Source: Dendrolimus kikuchii
Lineage: Eukaryota > Arthropoda > Insecta > Lepidoptera > Lasiocampidae
Assembly (NCBI GenBank): GCA_019925095.2
Contig: CM034407.1
Span: 4,797,210-4,861,209 of the forward strand
Direction: 5' to 3'
DNA length: 64,000 bases
This document shows, in pieces, positions 11,947 to 26,900 of the stretch (within the stretch, counting starts at the first letter, position 1; every line of letters begins with the position of its first letter). Under the pieces are notes generated by a model. It made no database searches. It was not told the DNA's origin and worked only from the letters and a program-made list of their open reading frames with translations. Position numbers and translations under genes: made by a program.

Positions 11947-14900
11947 ACTTTCGCATTTCTAATATGAATAGGGATTATGGGTAGGTTTTTTTAAAAACGA
12001 AATCTACGGACTCTATGTTCCATACCTTTTTCTAAAGAGAATTTACACGCTTAATTATAATTATTGATGGTAGTGTGTGATATTTTATTGAGTGTAGTTT
12101 TTGTGTTGGAGAATACCTTAACATTAATTATAACAATGTTTTAAATCTAGGTTTTATTCTAAATACTTATTCTGATGTGGAGAGTGTTGATGTTACAATA
12201 GTGTAGTGAGATAGTGCTTGTGGCTTAGGTCTTAGGGTATATTTTTTTTGTATTATTATAATTGTAACGTATACCTAATTTCTTAAACTAGTGGTCGCCT
12301 AGTGGTCGAAATTTGACCATATTTAATTTAAATTATAAGTTTAAACATTATTAAGGTTCTGTTGCCTAAAACACTACTACTAATATTATAAACGCAAAAG
12401 TTTGTAACAATGTATGCATGTTTGTTACTCTTTCACGCAAAAACTACTGAATGGGTTTTGATGAAACTACAATAATATAGCTTACACATCAGAATAACAC
12501 ATGAGCTATAATTTATAAAGATATAGTGTGAATTATGCAAAATATAGTGATTCTCCATCACCACGCGGGTGAGATCGCGGGGCGCAGCTAGTAATTCTAT
12601 AATCACAGATTTCGCGTTCGCGATTAATTTGACGTTAACAATAAACAAAAGAGTATATATGCCTGTGTGTGTCAAATACATGGTAGTGTGTGTAATGTTT
12701 TTTTTATTGATTTAATGTATTTTTAGGCATAATTAAAACAAATAGCATTCTGCACTCCTTCTCTATATCTAAATACTAATATATAAAGCTGAAGAGTTTG
12801 TATGTTTGAACGCGCTAATCTCAGGAACTACTGGTTTGATTTGAAAAATTCTTTCAGTGTTAGATAGCCCATTTATCGAGGAAGGCTATAGGCTATATAT
12901 CATCACGCTAAGACCTATAGGAGCGGAGCGCCAACGAAGAATGTTTCAAAGTCGGGGAGTTTTGAAAACAAATTCCACGCGGACGACGTCGCGGGCACAG
13001 CTAGTAAACTATAAGTGTGCGAAATTTCATACTCCTTCATCCGCGCAATTTTCGTAAAAAGGGGTACAAAGTTTTTGCTTTACATATTAATATAATGATT
13101 ATAACTTAATTTGCAGCCTAGGATAGTCGCGCCGGCGCTAGTGCCCGGCGAAGCGGTATCGGCGCCCGCGTTGAGGGCGTATCTGGTCAGCGACGGCCGG
13201 CAGACGCCTTTGCTGCCGGCAGAGGGCGCCCTGTTCCTCACAAACTATAGACTCGTATTCAAAGGGACGCCCACCGATCCGTACGGTGAGTAACAGGGGG
13301 CTTACACTGCACTGTTTTATAGACCCGGTATAATTAGATGGGCGTAACCTAGTAATTAAGTTTTATGTGATACCCGCGCGACAATAAATATTTTTCTTTC
13401 CTTCTTTCTTTCTTTTCATTTTAGTTTAAGTTTCCGACTCTTTTCTTCTTAACACACCACCTTAATTTAGAGAAAAGTCTTCTGAAATTGCCGTAATGTA
13501 ATAATCGCTTTACTGCAGTGAAGTCTCAATTTAACCAATTGTAAGAAATCCCATAGAACCATACAAATTAATACAAAAAATAACTTTACATTAGGAATAC
13601 ACTTATGTAAATACCTCTTTATAACGAATTTTCAATAAATGCAAATCGTAATTAGCAACTAAGTAAAATTAAACATCTGTATAACGATTTTGTCAATTTA
13701 CAACCTTTGCATAAAGTATTCTACCAATCCATCTAACAAGAATTCATGTCTCGACAAGTTCAAACATATTCGTTCACTGTAAACCAATCCAGTAATTTAT
13801 ATGTTCATAATAAATTAATGTTGTAAGGTAAATAAATATTAAAGTGCGCTCATTACAATGTGTTTTATTTTAAGTTTACTTACCTTGTGCATAAAGGAAT
13901 CTTAGACCAACTAACCTCCATGTAACAAACCTCATTGTAACAAATTTCTTGGTGTAAGGAATATTTTCTTTAAATTTATTATATGAAGTTATTACTGTAC
14001 TATCATTTTCTAAAGGGCCCTGCAAACGTTAGATATGTTTGACAAATTGTAAAAAGATGAGTGTGATTTGAAGATTTTTATTTATTATGTTGATATATTT
14101 TTTTAAATTGTAGTGGTTTTAGTTAATTGGTTAAAGTGGTTTCATATTAATTAATTGTTGAAATTTAATCACATAAATCGATTATGGTAATCGATAACTT
14201 ATTTTATTTGTGATCTTATTTTTATATTTCTCCTTTTCTAGATAGAATTTAGAGCCGATTTTTCCATAAAACAATACATAGTTTTTAAGCCATTTCTCAA
14301 CTCATTACATTTCTTTGGTCCAAAAGTCCCTGTCTTCTTTATTTGACAAGTGTTCATCAAACAATAGCGTAACCTGGATTAAGAGCTAGCGAGTATCTGA
14401 GAGTAGGTGTTTGAGGCACTAGGAGTTTTTGTACAGTACTTCTTGAATAATAACTGAATACAAAAGAAATCATAAATAAGAACATACATGCAAAAGAAGA
14501 AATGGCTGAAAAGTAGTGAAATTTAACCGAGCTAGAGTTTTTCAAAATAGTGCTTTTTTTTTCAAAATAGCCTAAGTACTCGAGACACTCTGGAATAGTG
14601 ATTAACTTTAATGTTGGAGGAATTGAAGATTTTAAAAACTAGATCTATTGGCCGGGTGTAAACCGCCGCCAGGCGCTGCCAAAGCTTAATAAAAAAAAAC
14701 AAAATAGGTTTTTTTATTTTATTGCAGGTTCAGCAGACAGGCAGACGGCCCACTTGATGGAAAGCGGTTATCATTGCCTATGGACATTGCAAAACCAAAG
14801 TCACTACAAATGCGTTGCTGCTCTCTTAAGGGAGACTGGAACCTGGTCACTAATGCCGAAAAGGTTGTTATGGCGACATACTTTAGACCAGGGGTGGTAG

Positions 14901-17900
14901 ACATCCAGTCGGGCAAAATACCCTACCACCTGGCTGTGGGTTGTTTTGTCGCCTCTTACGACAGGCCGCCGGGCCGCAGGAAATTGTATTCTTTCTTCTT
15001 TCCTGCACGGATAATGTGTTTGAGCCACGTTGTGATTCTAATAGAGTAATATATGTAACAAAACAAATAAATTAATTATTGCGTAAAGCTGGCTAACAGG
15101 CAGACGGCTCAGGTCATGGAAAGTGGTTACCGTCGCCTATACACGTTTGCAACACCAGGGGAGAAGCCGACACGTTGCCTATGTTTAGAATAGGATAGAG
15201 GGATCCAACATGATGTTTGAGATGGAAAAGATGAGGGAGGGGGATGTGGCCCATCAGAACTCTCACTATTCGCACGAAACGCGATTATCCCCAGGCTAAC
15301 TGTTTCACGCCGATATTCTGTGAGAGCTTGGTATCTCACTGGTTGCACCGGCCCTAATAACTGTAATCAAGATAATAATTCCAGTTTGACTCTACCGAAT
15401 CAAACTAAAATAATATCAAGAAAATATTATAAATGAAAGAGGAGGAGGTGCTTGGAGGAGGCCGTTGTCGAAAAGACAAGCTGAGAAGGGTTGCCGATTT
15501 TAAATATTATTTTAGTTAGTACAGATGTAATGTAGCTCAGTAATAAAGGCTACATACATACATAGCTTCACGCCAGTTCCCTTGCGGGGTAGGCACGAAC
15601 AACAGAGCGTCATTCAGGCTTATTCTTACATACCTCACTCGCTTCTTTCACATTCATAGCTCTTGTCATGCACGCTCGTCTGTTCTTAAGGCTCCTGACA
15701 TCAGCTTCTGCTAGTACACGATCAATTTGATCATGGAAGGTGTGTCGTGGCCTTCCACGACTTCTGCATCCATCCACTTTTGCATTGTATATCTGTTTAG
15801 TCATTCTTTCATCATGCATTCTTTCCACATGTCCGGCTACCATATCAAAATAACTGTTCCACTCACTTAGCCGTCTTATGACCTGATGAAACCTGATAAT
15901 TATAGAGAAATCACTGACATACACCTATATATCGTTTACAGCGTGTGAACAGACAGTAGTCCGATCGTTCCCACTGTGCTCGTTGACGCGCGAGAAAGCG
16001 GTCCGCACGCACTACTTGCCGCACTTGGAGCAGTCGTTGCAAGAGGGCCTGCAGTTGAGGTCCGCCACATTCCAGCTCATTAAGGTAAATTGTATCTCTT
16101 TCACAGATTCATACCATATGGTATGGAATAATGTAGTATGTAATAAGTTTTTTTTACTGAGACCCAAGTTTGCTATTGACTTTTTTTAAAACTTAAAACT
16201 AGTAACATCAGCAAGTAAGAGGCTGGTGACTGAATTGGGTTAAGACTAAACATGTAGTAAAAAGGTCACCGGGATCAACCCGTTTGCCATGATATTTGGC
16301 TAATTAGGAACATGAAACTAGTATAACGGGTTGTCTGGAAGAGATCGCTTCTTAGCGATAAGACCGCCCATTGTGCATATTTAGAATATTTTTAGGCTAA
16401 AGTTTTTCTGTGTTTTCTGTAATAGATAACACTTTATTGTACACCAATAAAGTATTATCTATCTATCTATCTATAATAAATAATATTTTCTTAAGTTTTC
16501 GCGACTTGTGTACGTATTATATTTGATTTAAAGTTTTATTTAGACTTTTTTTGTGTTTTATTTAATAATACTCATTGACACTTGACATATTTGTCTTCCG
16601 TGATCACGGCTAGTGAAAAGTGGCGGAAACGTCGGAATAATCAAAATCAAATCAAATACTGCGTTTAAAACTATTAAAACGTAGTTTTATTAGTATAATG
16701 AATGCTTGAAAATGAAATTTAATGTATGAAAATGAATGTATTAGTTTCAAAATAGAATCTTACAGACTACTTATTGAAGTTATGAGTCTACCACTGACTG
16801 CTTCCAAAGCAATTTTAGTAAGGCGCTGTAAACATGAATACAGATGTACAAACATACAAAGTTATTTTTACATTTATATATGTATTTGCATAAATTAACC
16901 TAGAAAATGAAACCATGTTCTAAACAGTGATTAACCAATGTGTCTGTAGTATAATTTTTTTGTCATTTTGTAGGTCGCCTTAGACGAAGAAGTTAGCAGC
17001 GAGTTAGCTGAAGGATTCCGGAAGCAACTGGCTAGGCTAAGACACCCAGACCATCCGTTATTGCATTTTGCCTTAGCACCCAGACCGGTGCCGCCGCCTG
17101 CGCATCATCAACCTAAACATCACACACTCAAGTATGTAGTACGTTTAGTATAATTGTGGATGAATTTCATTTCCATTCCTTTTGAGATACCCTCATAATT
17201 CCTACCAGATTACAGCGCCATCTATCGTGATACAGCCTTCGTTGTCATAACTACAGCTCTTAGGGCTCGTTCTATCAGTGGGATATCGCGTTCTCATAGA
17301 ATATAGCTTGAGCTAATCGTGTTTCGTACGATGAGTGAAATTTCAGATGGGCCCCTAACCCCAGCTCATATTCTCTATCCCATTCCCCCTTTATTCTGTC
17401 CCACTATCCGATCCATTGTATATCTGACAACGCGTTGGCTTCGCCCCGGGTATTGCCAAAGTCTATAGGCGACGGTAGCCACCTTCCATTAGGGTTTTCT
17501 GCCTATTTACCGCTTTTATTGCCTTCGCAATAAAAAAATCTAAAGCCCATACCAAGCTATACAAATATTTGAAGCGAGTGCCCGCTATAGGGTGGAGGAG
17601 CGAGATGGAATGCTCCTCCGTCTCAAAAGAAGATCTTCCACCGAAGCTATTGTTGTTCCTCGCAGGCCTAAGCTCATTTATATTCTTTATACGTTTCGGG
17701 AATCGTTTGCGACCTCAATTATTGCACAGCGCCATCTATTGGTTTGTAAGTGTTCCGTTACATATTAAAAATTAAGCTTACTTTTTTTTATTGCAGGAGA
17801 TCAGCAGACAGGCAGACGGCCCACGGCCCACTTGATGGAAAGCGGTTACCATCGCCTATGGACATTTGCAACACCAAGGTTGCTACAAATGCGCTGCTGC

Positions 17901-20900
17901 TCTCTTAAGGGAAACTGGAACCTGGCCACTAATGCCGGAACACAACCCAAGGTTGTTATGGCGACATACTTTAGACCAGGGGTGGTAGCCATCCAGTCGG
18001 GCAAATGCCCTACCACCTGGCTGTGGGTTGTTTTGTCTCCTTCTACGACAGGCCGTCCGGCCGCAGGAAATTGTATTCTTTCTCCGTTCCTGCACGGATA
18101 AAACTGTTACTGTTCTTTACCAAATTATATCATGATTCTCGTTACAGGGGTTTCGCGAAAAAGACTTTGTTGAAGACAGCAAGGAAAGCCGGCTTGAAGC
18201 CGAAGCCGTCGAAGCGGCAGAAGTACGTGCTGCCTTCGGCCGACGCCAGGTCACTCACGTCGCCGCCGCTCATGTCCTCGCTGTCCGCCGATACGCTTTC
18301 CTGTGGGTTTTTAAAAAATTAATATAAACCTTAAAAAAATCGGTCAAGTGCGTGTTGTGAGACAGGTTTTTATATATAGGCGGCGATTGTCCATTATTAT
18401 CAATATGCATACATATATACGTAACTTCACGCCAGTTCTCTTGCGGGGTAGGCACGAACAACAGAGCGCCATTCAGACTTATTCTTACACACCTCACTTG
18501 CTTCTTTGACATTCATAGCTCTCATCATGCACGCTCGTCTGTTCTTAAGGCACCTGACATCACCTTCTGCTAGTACACGATCAATTTGATCATGGAAGGT
18601 GTGTCGTCGTGTCGTATCAATATGCAATTTGAAAATATTTCACATATCAAAATCTGCCCAAAATTTTTGAAAAAAGAAAAGAAATTTGTTGTAGTCATAT
18701 GATGACAACTTCTGGACATGTAATGAGGAGGGATGAAAATCACGTGAATAAAACAATGTTAAACTGCGAGATTGGTGGATGTAAATGTGAAGGTAGACTA
18801 AAAAAGAGATGGATGGATTGTGTGAAGGATGATATGATTTGTGGTGTCATAGAGGATGCATGTCAAAACTCACAGTCGTGGTATGAAAATGTTCGCCAGT
18901 TATCAAATTGATTCATGTAATATTCCGCGAGCTCTTGTTACGTTTTCAAACTAAGTCACAGAACAGACTGTTCCACAGAAAATTGTGTTTAACTATTTTA
19001 AAATTAAGTTTAAAACTATTTAGGTCAGTTATTTGATTCTCTATCTTGTCTAAGAAAGAAGATTGTTTAGACATGTAAAATATTTTTCTTGGTTTTATTA
19101 TTTATGTTAAGCGTAATTATTATATTAATCCTCTTTGTTTCTTATTGTTAATCTCAGCGTCAGTCATTGTCAACATTGCAAATTTATTTTTTCACGTTTC
19201 TATAAACGTAAAATTTATTAAAATGTTGGCAGTATTGTGTTTTGTACTCGTGCAAGCAAACGTCGATTTTAAGGTGACCATCATTTTCATTCCGCGACTG
19301 TACATAAATTTCAATTACATAATTCAGTTACATAAATGTCAATTGTATAATTTAACCACATAAACGTCAACGAAATTAGATAAATAATCATTTAGGGAAA
19401 TAGAATAGAAAACATTTTATTGTTCACCACATATACATAAAATAAACAATTTACAGTATGAGCAATACATATATATAGTAAAACTGTCGAGGTCGAATTT
19501 CTGTACAATAAAAAAAAAATGCTAAAAACCGAGTCAGGGGGATGTAAGAAGTGAAATAGAACTAATTTTGATTTTTTTTCAATTTTTTTGTTTCTCTGTT
19601 TGTCTGTGTCTACGGGATAATCTCCGAAACGACTGGACCGATTTAAATGAAATTTTATATGGTGGTAACTTATATCCCTGGTCAACATATAGGATACTTG
19701 TGATCCCGAAAAATTAAAGAGTTCAAAAAAAAATGATTACTTAAACAGCTTGTTGTACAACTTATGCACCTAATTAAGTATTGATATTGCCGATATCAAC
19801 ATACAATAAAACAATTTATACATTAAAAAGACGAGATTCCGCGAAAAAGTAAAACCTTACAAAAACAGTGTCTAACATAGCATAGCCAGCCAGCTATATG
19901 TTGCTTTCTCGCGTGTAATTCGGACCAACCAACCTATTTGTCCATGTTCCGAGTCAGTTTATGTTGAATGTCGTCTATAAAGAAGCTTACATACATAACT
20001 TCACGCCAGTTCCCTTGCGGGGTAGGCACGAACAACAGAGCGCCAGTTAGGCTTATTCTTACACACCTCACTTGCTTCTTCGACATATAAAGAAGCATTA
20101 TAAGGTATTGCGATCTATAACATTTTAAATGAAGGAATAATAAATACCAATATTTTTTTAATTATTGTATGTTTCCCAAACAAATTAAATAAATACCACG
20201 CGTACGAAGTCGCGGGTATCAGCTAGTATATAAATAAGATATATAAATATCACGCAATACACTTTTTTATTATCCAACCAAAATGTTTTTGCGCAGTGGA
20301 GGAACTGGAGCTGGGTGGCCCGGAGCCGAGCGAAGCGCCAGCAGCCAGGACTTTAGAGCGGGTCCGGGAGAGGATCTACGCGAGGGATTGGGCCAGGCTC
20401 GGCTTGGCTTCGTCCCCCTTCAGGTTGGCGCACGCCAATGCCGTTTACACACTGTGCAGGAGGTAAATGCTGTTTTACTTTTTAACTGGCGTTTGCCCGC
20501 CACTTCGTCCGCGTTGGACAAGTAACAAAAATTAAAGTTATTTTATTATTATTGACGAAATCCGTGCACGTAACGTTTGCACTACGCAGGGGTAATTGTC
20601 CACCAGTCATCCTGAATAACAACCAACTTTCACAGCAGGATTGTGTAAAATGCCTGGGGTTACATCTGGATAGAAGGCTTGTCTGGAAACAACACATCAA
20701 GAAAAAGCGAGATGATATCAATATGAAGTACAGAGGACTCTACTAGCTCCTAGGCAGAAACTCCAAGCTGTCAGTGGATAACAAACTACTCATCAATGAA
20801 ATGCTCCTTAAACCAATATGGACGTATGGTATCTGTGGGGTTCAGCGTGCGACTCCAGCATAAGTATAATTCAGAGGGCTCAAAATTACATCCTGAAGCA

Positions 20901-23900
20901 AATTGCCAACTGTCCCTGGTTTATAAAAACCTCGGAGGTCCACGAACACCTGAACGTCAGAACAGTTAAAGAAGAAATAAAGACCTGGTGTTTCAAATAC
21001 AGGACAAGACTTTTTAACCATCCCAACCAACTAGCGGTACAACTCACAATCCCGGAGTCCTTAAGGAAACTCAAGAGGCGGCCAATCTAAGTCGTTGCCG
21101 CTGAATCGTGGAAAGGTCCTGATGGGTATCTTGCACCAAATGCAAAATAGCACACAACACAACTGCTCATAGTCTGGCTGACTGATTGCAAGATGCCCCC
21201 TTAAAAAAAAAAATTATTATCAAAGGTGACTCATATTTTTAATTCAAAAAGGAGTAGATTATTGAAGTATTTCCGCAACTAATCTAATTTACGACGAAGA
21301 AACGTCAGAATAACAAAAATCAAATAAATTACCGCGCTTAAAGTTGTTAAAACGTAGTTTTGTTAATAATTTTTATGTTTTACTTAGCACCGACTTCAAG
21401 CTGTTGAAAGAGAATATTTATTTTTTGTATTTTAGTTGCTGTTGAAGGGGGTTTCTTTCTTGCTAGGCAATTTTTATTAAGACATTAATTGTTGACAGTT
21501 AGCCTCATCTATACTTACATCATCACTGCTGGACGTAGACCATTTCAAGTTTGCGGCACACATCCCATTCCTCCACTGTCCCCCTACCGGCTCCCGCCGG
21601 TACCGATGGCCGCCAATACTGAATGTGTTAGAATATATTTTTTATTTCTCTTTCCCAGTTACCCAGCAGTGTTACCAGTACCTGAGAGCATAGGTGATGA
21701 ATCTCTCCGGAGGATAGCGAGGTGCTACCGTCAGGGGAGGCTGCCGGTCATCACGTGGAGGCATCCGAGGACGCATGCTTTACTGGCCAGGTAGTCTCTT
21801 TTTTAATGAATTTCGTAAACCAATTTTCCGTTATCTACTATGGTCTGAGTGTCTGGGATCGGCTCCAGAGTGGTCGTTTGTTTAAGCGTGCATAACTTGC
21901 TTAGCTTGAGGTATACTAAGAGTTTGTCTACCGATTGTTTTTGTAACATGATTAATTATTATTTAAAACTGGTTTATAAATTAGTGGTGAATTTCATCCC
22001 TATTGTGGTTAACTCAAGCTCAAGAAAAGTGCTCCAAATTCATCCTTTACGTTATTTATCAGTGTTTATGTATATTTTTGTTAAAATTGTATCAGATCTG
22101 GAGCGTCACATCACAAAGGAGTTATGGGTATGTTGAAATCCAGTCATCAAACTCAAGGGACTACGCAAAGCGGCACCGAAACGACTTCGAGTTTGGAGCA
22201 GGTATTTTTAGAACTTCATTCCATAATTCAGTAAAGCTTTACTGATAATTGACACAGCTAAAGTAGATTGAGTAGAATATGACTACTGATTGAATGTAGC
22301 CAAAGTACTGATTAAGTTTAGCCAAAGTACTGATCGAATGTTGCCGAAGTACTATTTGAGTGTAGCCAAAGTACTGATTAAGTGTAGCCAAAGTACTGAT
22401 TGAATGTTGCCAAAGTACTATTTGAGTGTAGCCAAAGTACTGATTAAGTGTAGCCAAAGTACTGAATGAATGTTGCCAAAGTACTATTTGAGTGTAGTCA
22501 AAGTACTGATTAAGTGTAGCCAAAGTACTGATTGAATGTTGCCAAAGTACTATTTAAATGTAGCCAAAGTACTGATCAAGTGTAGCCAAAATACTGATTA
22601 AGTGTAGCCAAAGTACTGACTGAGTGTAGTCAAAGTAACGATTGGGTGTAGCCAAAGTACTAATTGAATTTAGCCAAAGTACTGATTGAATAAGTAAATA
22701 ATTAAAATAAATTTAAACTTACAGGAAAGATACTTGGCAACATTAGTGGCGTGTACTCCGGCATCAAGGGGTGACCTCGAAGACTCAAGTCTCAGTTTGG
22801 ACTCTCTTCTCCTCTGTTGTGAGGACCAGCAGCCCACGCACACGCCTCTGTTGACCAAAGCTGCTGGCACTTTGGGGTAAGATAGTTACTATAGAAGATT
22901 TTGAGTTAAAGCTAATACGTTATAAAAACAATTGTTGTATAGTAATTTAATTTCCCAAAGCGGCCCATCGAGCTCACATGTGCAGACCTAGGCCTAAATC
23001 AGAACCATATACTAGCATGATGAACTTCGCTAATGATAATTTTCAACTCAAAAGTAAACAAACACTTCAATGATGATAATAATTTCTTGCTTCCTTCTCC
23101 AGTTTTGATATACATAGATATTGGACAGTTTCATGTTCAGTGTCACTATGTATCACAATTCTCATGTATTTTACACTACTTTCTGCGAAAAAACTCGTGA
23201 GGTTTCTGTGCCACACTCAAATATGGTAAGCATATTGGAAAAAAAATGTCATTGATAAGTACATTAATGTGAGTGACGTTACGTGCAAAAATTAGTATAA
23301 TATAAAAAATATATTATAAGTATAATATTATAATTTAAAAATAAATAGAGCGTTGCCATCCAGCGTGGAAATGCGGCCAGCATTTTCGACACGTTTCCGA
23401 CCGATAGCTATTTGGGACATATAACATATTTGTAATTTTTTAATAAGAAAACTAGCTGTGCCTGCGACTTCGTCTGTGTGGTTTTTTTCGCGAAACCCTA
23501 AAATAAAGTAGTTTAAGTTACTCCTTATAACATGAACTATCTGCCAGTGAAAGTCCCGTCAAGATTGGTCCAGCCGTTTCAGAGATTTGCCGGAACACCC
23601 AGACAGACAGACAGACGAAAATTCTAAAACTGAATTTTTGGAATCTCCCTCACAATTATCAGATGTTTTCCACATTTTCCACATTACAAACACACACTTC
23701 CATTTTATTTATCTGTATAGATTATGGATTAAATTTAAACAGTGAAAAAAAGTTCTGCCATAGCCACTTCATTAATAGAGGATAACCCATCTTCAAGCGA
23801 TATAACAACTTCGCAGTGTTCTCGGTCGCAACAGTGGCGGCAAGGGCGGCGTGAGCGCGGGCGGCAGCAGGCACTTCGGGCGCTGGGGCTCGCTCAAGGA

Positions 23901-26900
23901 CCGGCGGCAGCCCTCCCACCTGGACCTCTACGTGCCCAGACAAAGGCTGAGCACCGCTGATGTCGACTCTGGTAACTAATTTCAACAATGATCCGTACTA
24001 ATTGTTGCGGACCGAAAGCACCCCCCTGACCCGTCCTCCAGAGCACACCTCCTCTCTGCGCCCCGCATACCGCCGACGCCCATAGCTCACACAGTTAGCA
24101 GCTAGGTGTCGGACGGAACGTGGGATATAAGAAGCGGCCTTGGAGGCCGGACCGATGCACAAGCATTGGCACTTAATTGCACTTTACTTTAACAACGACT
24201 ACTACTCTTTCTCTATTACTCGTCTATGTATAGTTTTAAATTAATGTTTTTAAATATCGTAATAATAAGTCATCGAGTTTTATTTGGAAGAAGCAACTCC
24301 CACCAATACTAATGTTATAAATTCAATAGTACAGTTTTGCGCAAGCTATTATTGCGATCGGTAGTTTACATTTGCGCACAAAAGTGCAGACCGGTTGCCG
24401 CCTTGTAAATAACCTATATTGAACTTTATTCGCAAGCGGAAGTGGCAAAGTGTTGCTTGTTATGCACTCTTAGTTCTATCCCGCTTATACGATTCGTACA
24501 CTATCGCGCGCTACTTAAATTGGTTTACTGTGCGGGTACATCGGGATTATTAGTTTGAAAGTTTGAATTATTAGTTGTTTTGATGAGAATCAATAAATAA
24601 AAAACGTTGATTTCTGAATGACTTTTAAATTTAATTGATTTCTAAACGACGGGACGAACATCAAATGTTTGACAGGTAGACATAGTTTCTAAGGGAAAGC
24701 GAAATTGTTATTTTTACATTATTCCAAGCATTTTTTTTCATATTTACTCGGCTTTTAAACATTCCCTGGACTTCCACAAATAATTAAAAATCAAAATTAG
24801 CCAAATCAGTCCAGCCGTTCTCGAGTTTTAGCGAGACTAACGAACAGCAATTTATTTTTATATATATAGATTAAATAAAAACCAGTTCTTTATTCAGTCA
24901 TCATTTATTAGATATATACGAATCATAAAATTAATAAATGTAATATAAACGACGATACGTGGTCTCAATAGTGAGAGTGGACATATGATCATTTTTATAC
25001 TTAAAAAGGGGATAGCTCCCAAGATGGATAAACTAAGGTGGTAATTTAAATAAATTTTCTAGAATTTATGAAGTATCGGCGTTTTGTGAGCTGTTAAAAA
25101 AAAAATCTCGGTTAGTTTTAACGATCCAACTATTCTATTTAGGTTGTTTGTCTTTAGACATTATTTCCACTAGCAAGTGTTTAGCGATTTCATTTACATA
25201 CATACATACATACATAACTTCACGCCAGTTCCTTTGCGGGGTAGGCACGAACAACAGAGCGCCATTTATGCTTATTCTTACACACCTCACTTGCTTCTTT
25301 GACATTCATAACTCTTGTCATGCACGCTCGTCTGTTCTTAAGGCGCTTGACATCACCTTCTGCTAGTACACGATCAATTTGATCATGGAAAGTGTGTCGT
25401 GGCCTTCCACGACTTCTGCATCCATCCACTTTTGCATTGTATATCTGTTTATTCATTCTTTCATCATACATTCTTTCCACATGCCCGAACCACCGGAGCA
25501 TTCGTTTCCTTACCTTCACCCCGACACTCTCTTTCAGACCAACTCTCTTTCTTACTTCGGTATTACGAACGCGGTCCGCGAGCTTCACTCCGCACATTTT
25601 GCGCAGTGCTCGCATCTCGACCGCGTTTACTCTATTTTCATGCTCTTTCTTCCATACCCAACTCTCGCTTCCATACGTGAGCGTATGGCGTAAGCGTGAG
25701 GTTCTTAGCGCCTAGAAGTTTACCTAACGCTCCATTCAAACTATTCCCCAAATTCACTCTTCTTTCTATATCAGCGGTGTACCTTCCATCCCTGCTAAAA
25801 GCACATCCAGGATATACAAACTCATTCACTTGCTCCAGCATAACATCATCGACCATCATCCTTGCATTCGTTCTGGTTTCAATTAATGCAATTTAAATGA
25901 ATCGCCACCAGTTTCGGGCGAGATGACCGGCGGCACGGTCCGTCGTGCTGCCCTCTACGTGGTGTCCGAGAAGGGCGCCGGCGCCGGCAGTGGCTTGGCC
26001 GGATGCGAGACCATACCCGTGGAGTACCCCGAATGCAGGGCCACGAGGCACGCGTTCAAGAAGCTCATGAGGGCCGCCGTGCCCTCGGCCCCACCGACGC
26101 CAGACCATCCTGGATTTTTAAGGTAATCCAAGTGTACCTTGCGCACCCTGTTTACGCAAAGGATCCGCTCTAGGATTGTAAGTTGTGCTCAGATAAATTA
26201 GCTTCGAGACTTTTTTGCGTTTGTAGTAGTGTACGGTCAACACATAAATAAATAAACTAAAATTGTTTACATATTTTTATAGGCAGGTAGTTAATCTTTA
26301 AGACGGAACCACCACAGATTTTTTTTCCCGAACGGAACACACTGCTAATTGGGAAGCACCACAAAATTGTGGCCAAATACAGATAATTGAAACGAACGTT
26401 GAACTAATGCTTTCTCACTCTAACTACATAGAATTTGTATTAGAATAAAAGAGACGATATAATTCTCTTGGTTTTGGCGCGGCAATTTTGATGGCAGCAG
26501 GCAGCTTGTGGAAAAAAATATATTAAAATTGGCCCTTATAGAAGGTTAATATGAAACTAATAATATTAAACGATATTACTATAATAAATATTAATATTAA
26601 ACATAATTTTTAATACTAAATTTCAAGTTTATTAGTCCTGTAAATATACAAAGACTACTACAAACGAAAAAATGTCTCGAAGCTAATTTACCTGTACCCA
26701 TAACACATGTGTCTTTATAAAGATATTTTTATTAAATTAAAAACAACTTGTGTATGTTTCGTACGTACGGTCAGCAAATCCCTCCTTGATCATAGGCTCA
26801 TAAAGTTTCGACATTAACGCACACACTCAAATTTCATATACACCAATCAGAACATTTCTGAACTACATACATACATAACTTCACGCCAGTTCCCTTGCGG

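Noticed and set aside
22239..22523. 94-codon minus-strand ORF with a 22-residue periodic peptide
   Set aside because: The period comes from three 22-bp minisatellite units (66 bp); there is no start context or homology.
22280..22690. CRISPR-like array of regularly spaced repeats
   Set aside because: Units are directly contiguous without unique spacers and the context is a eukaryotic intron.
23742..23816. Alternative upstream start for Sbf exon 23817 using the AG at 23740-23741
   Set aside because: In the Sbf frame this extension meets a TAA within 15 codons.
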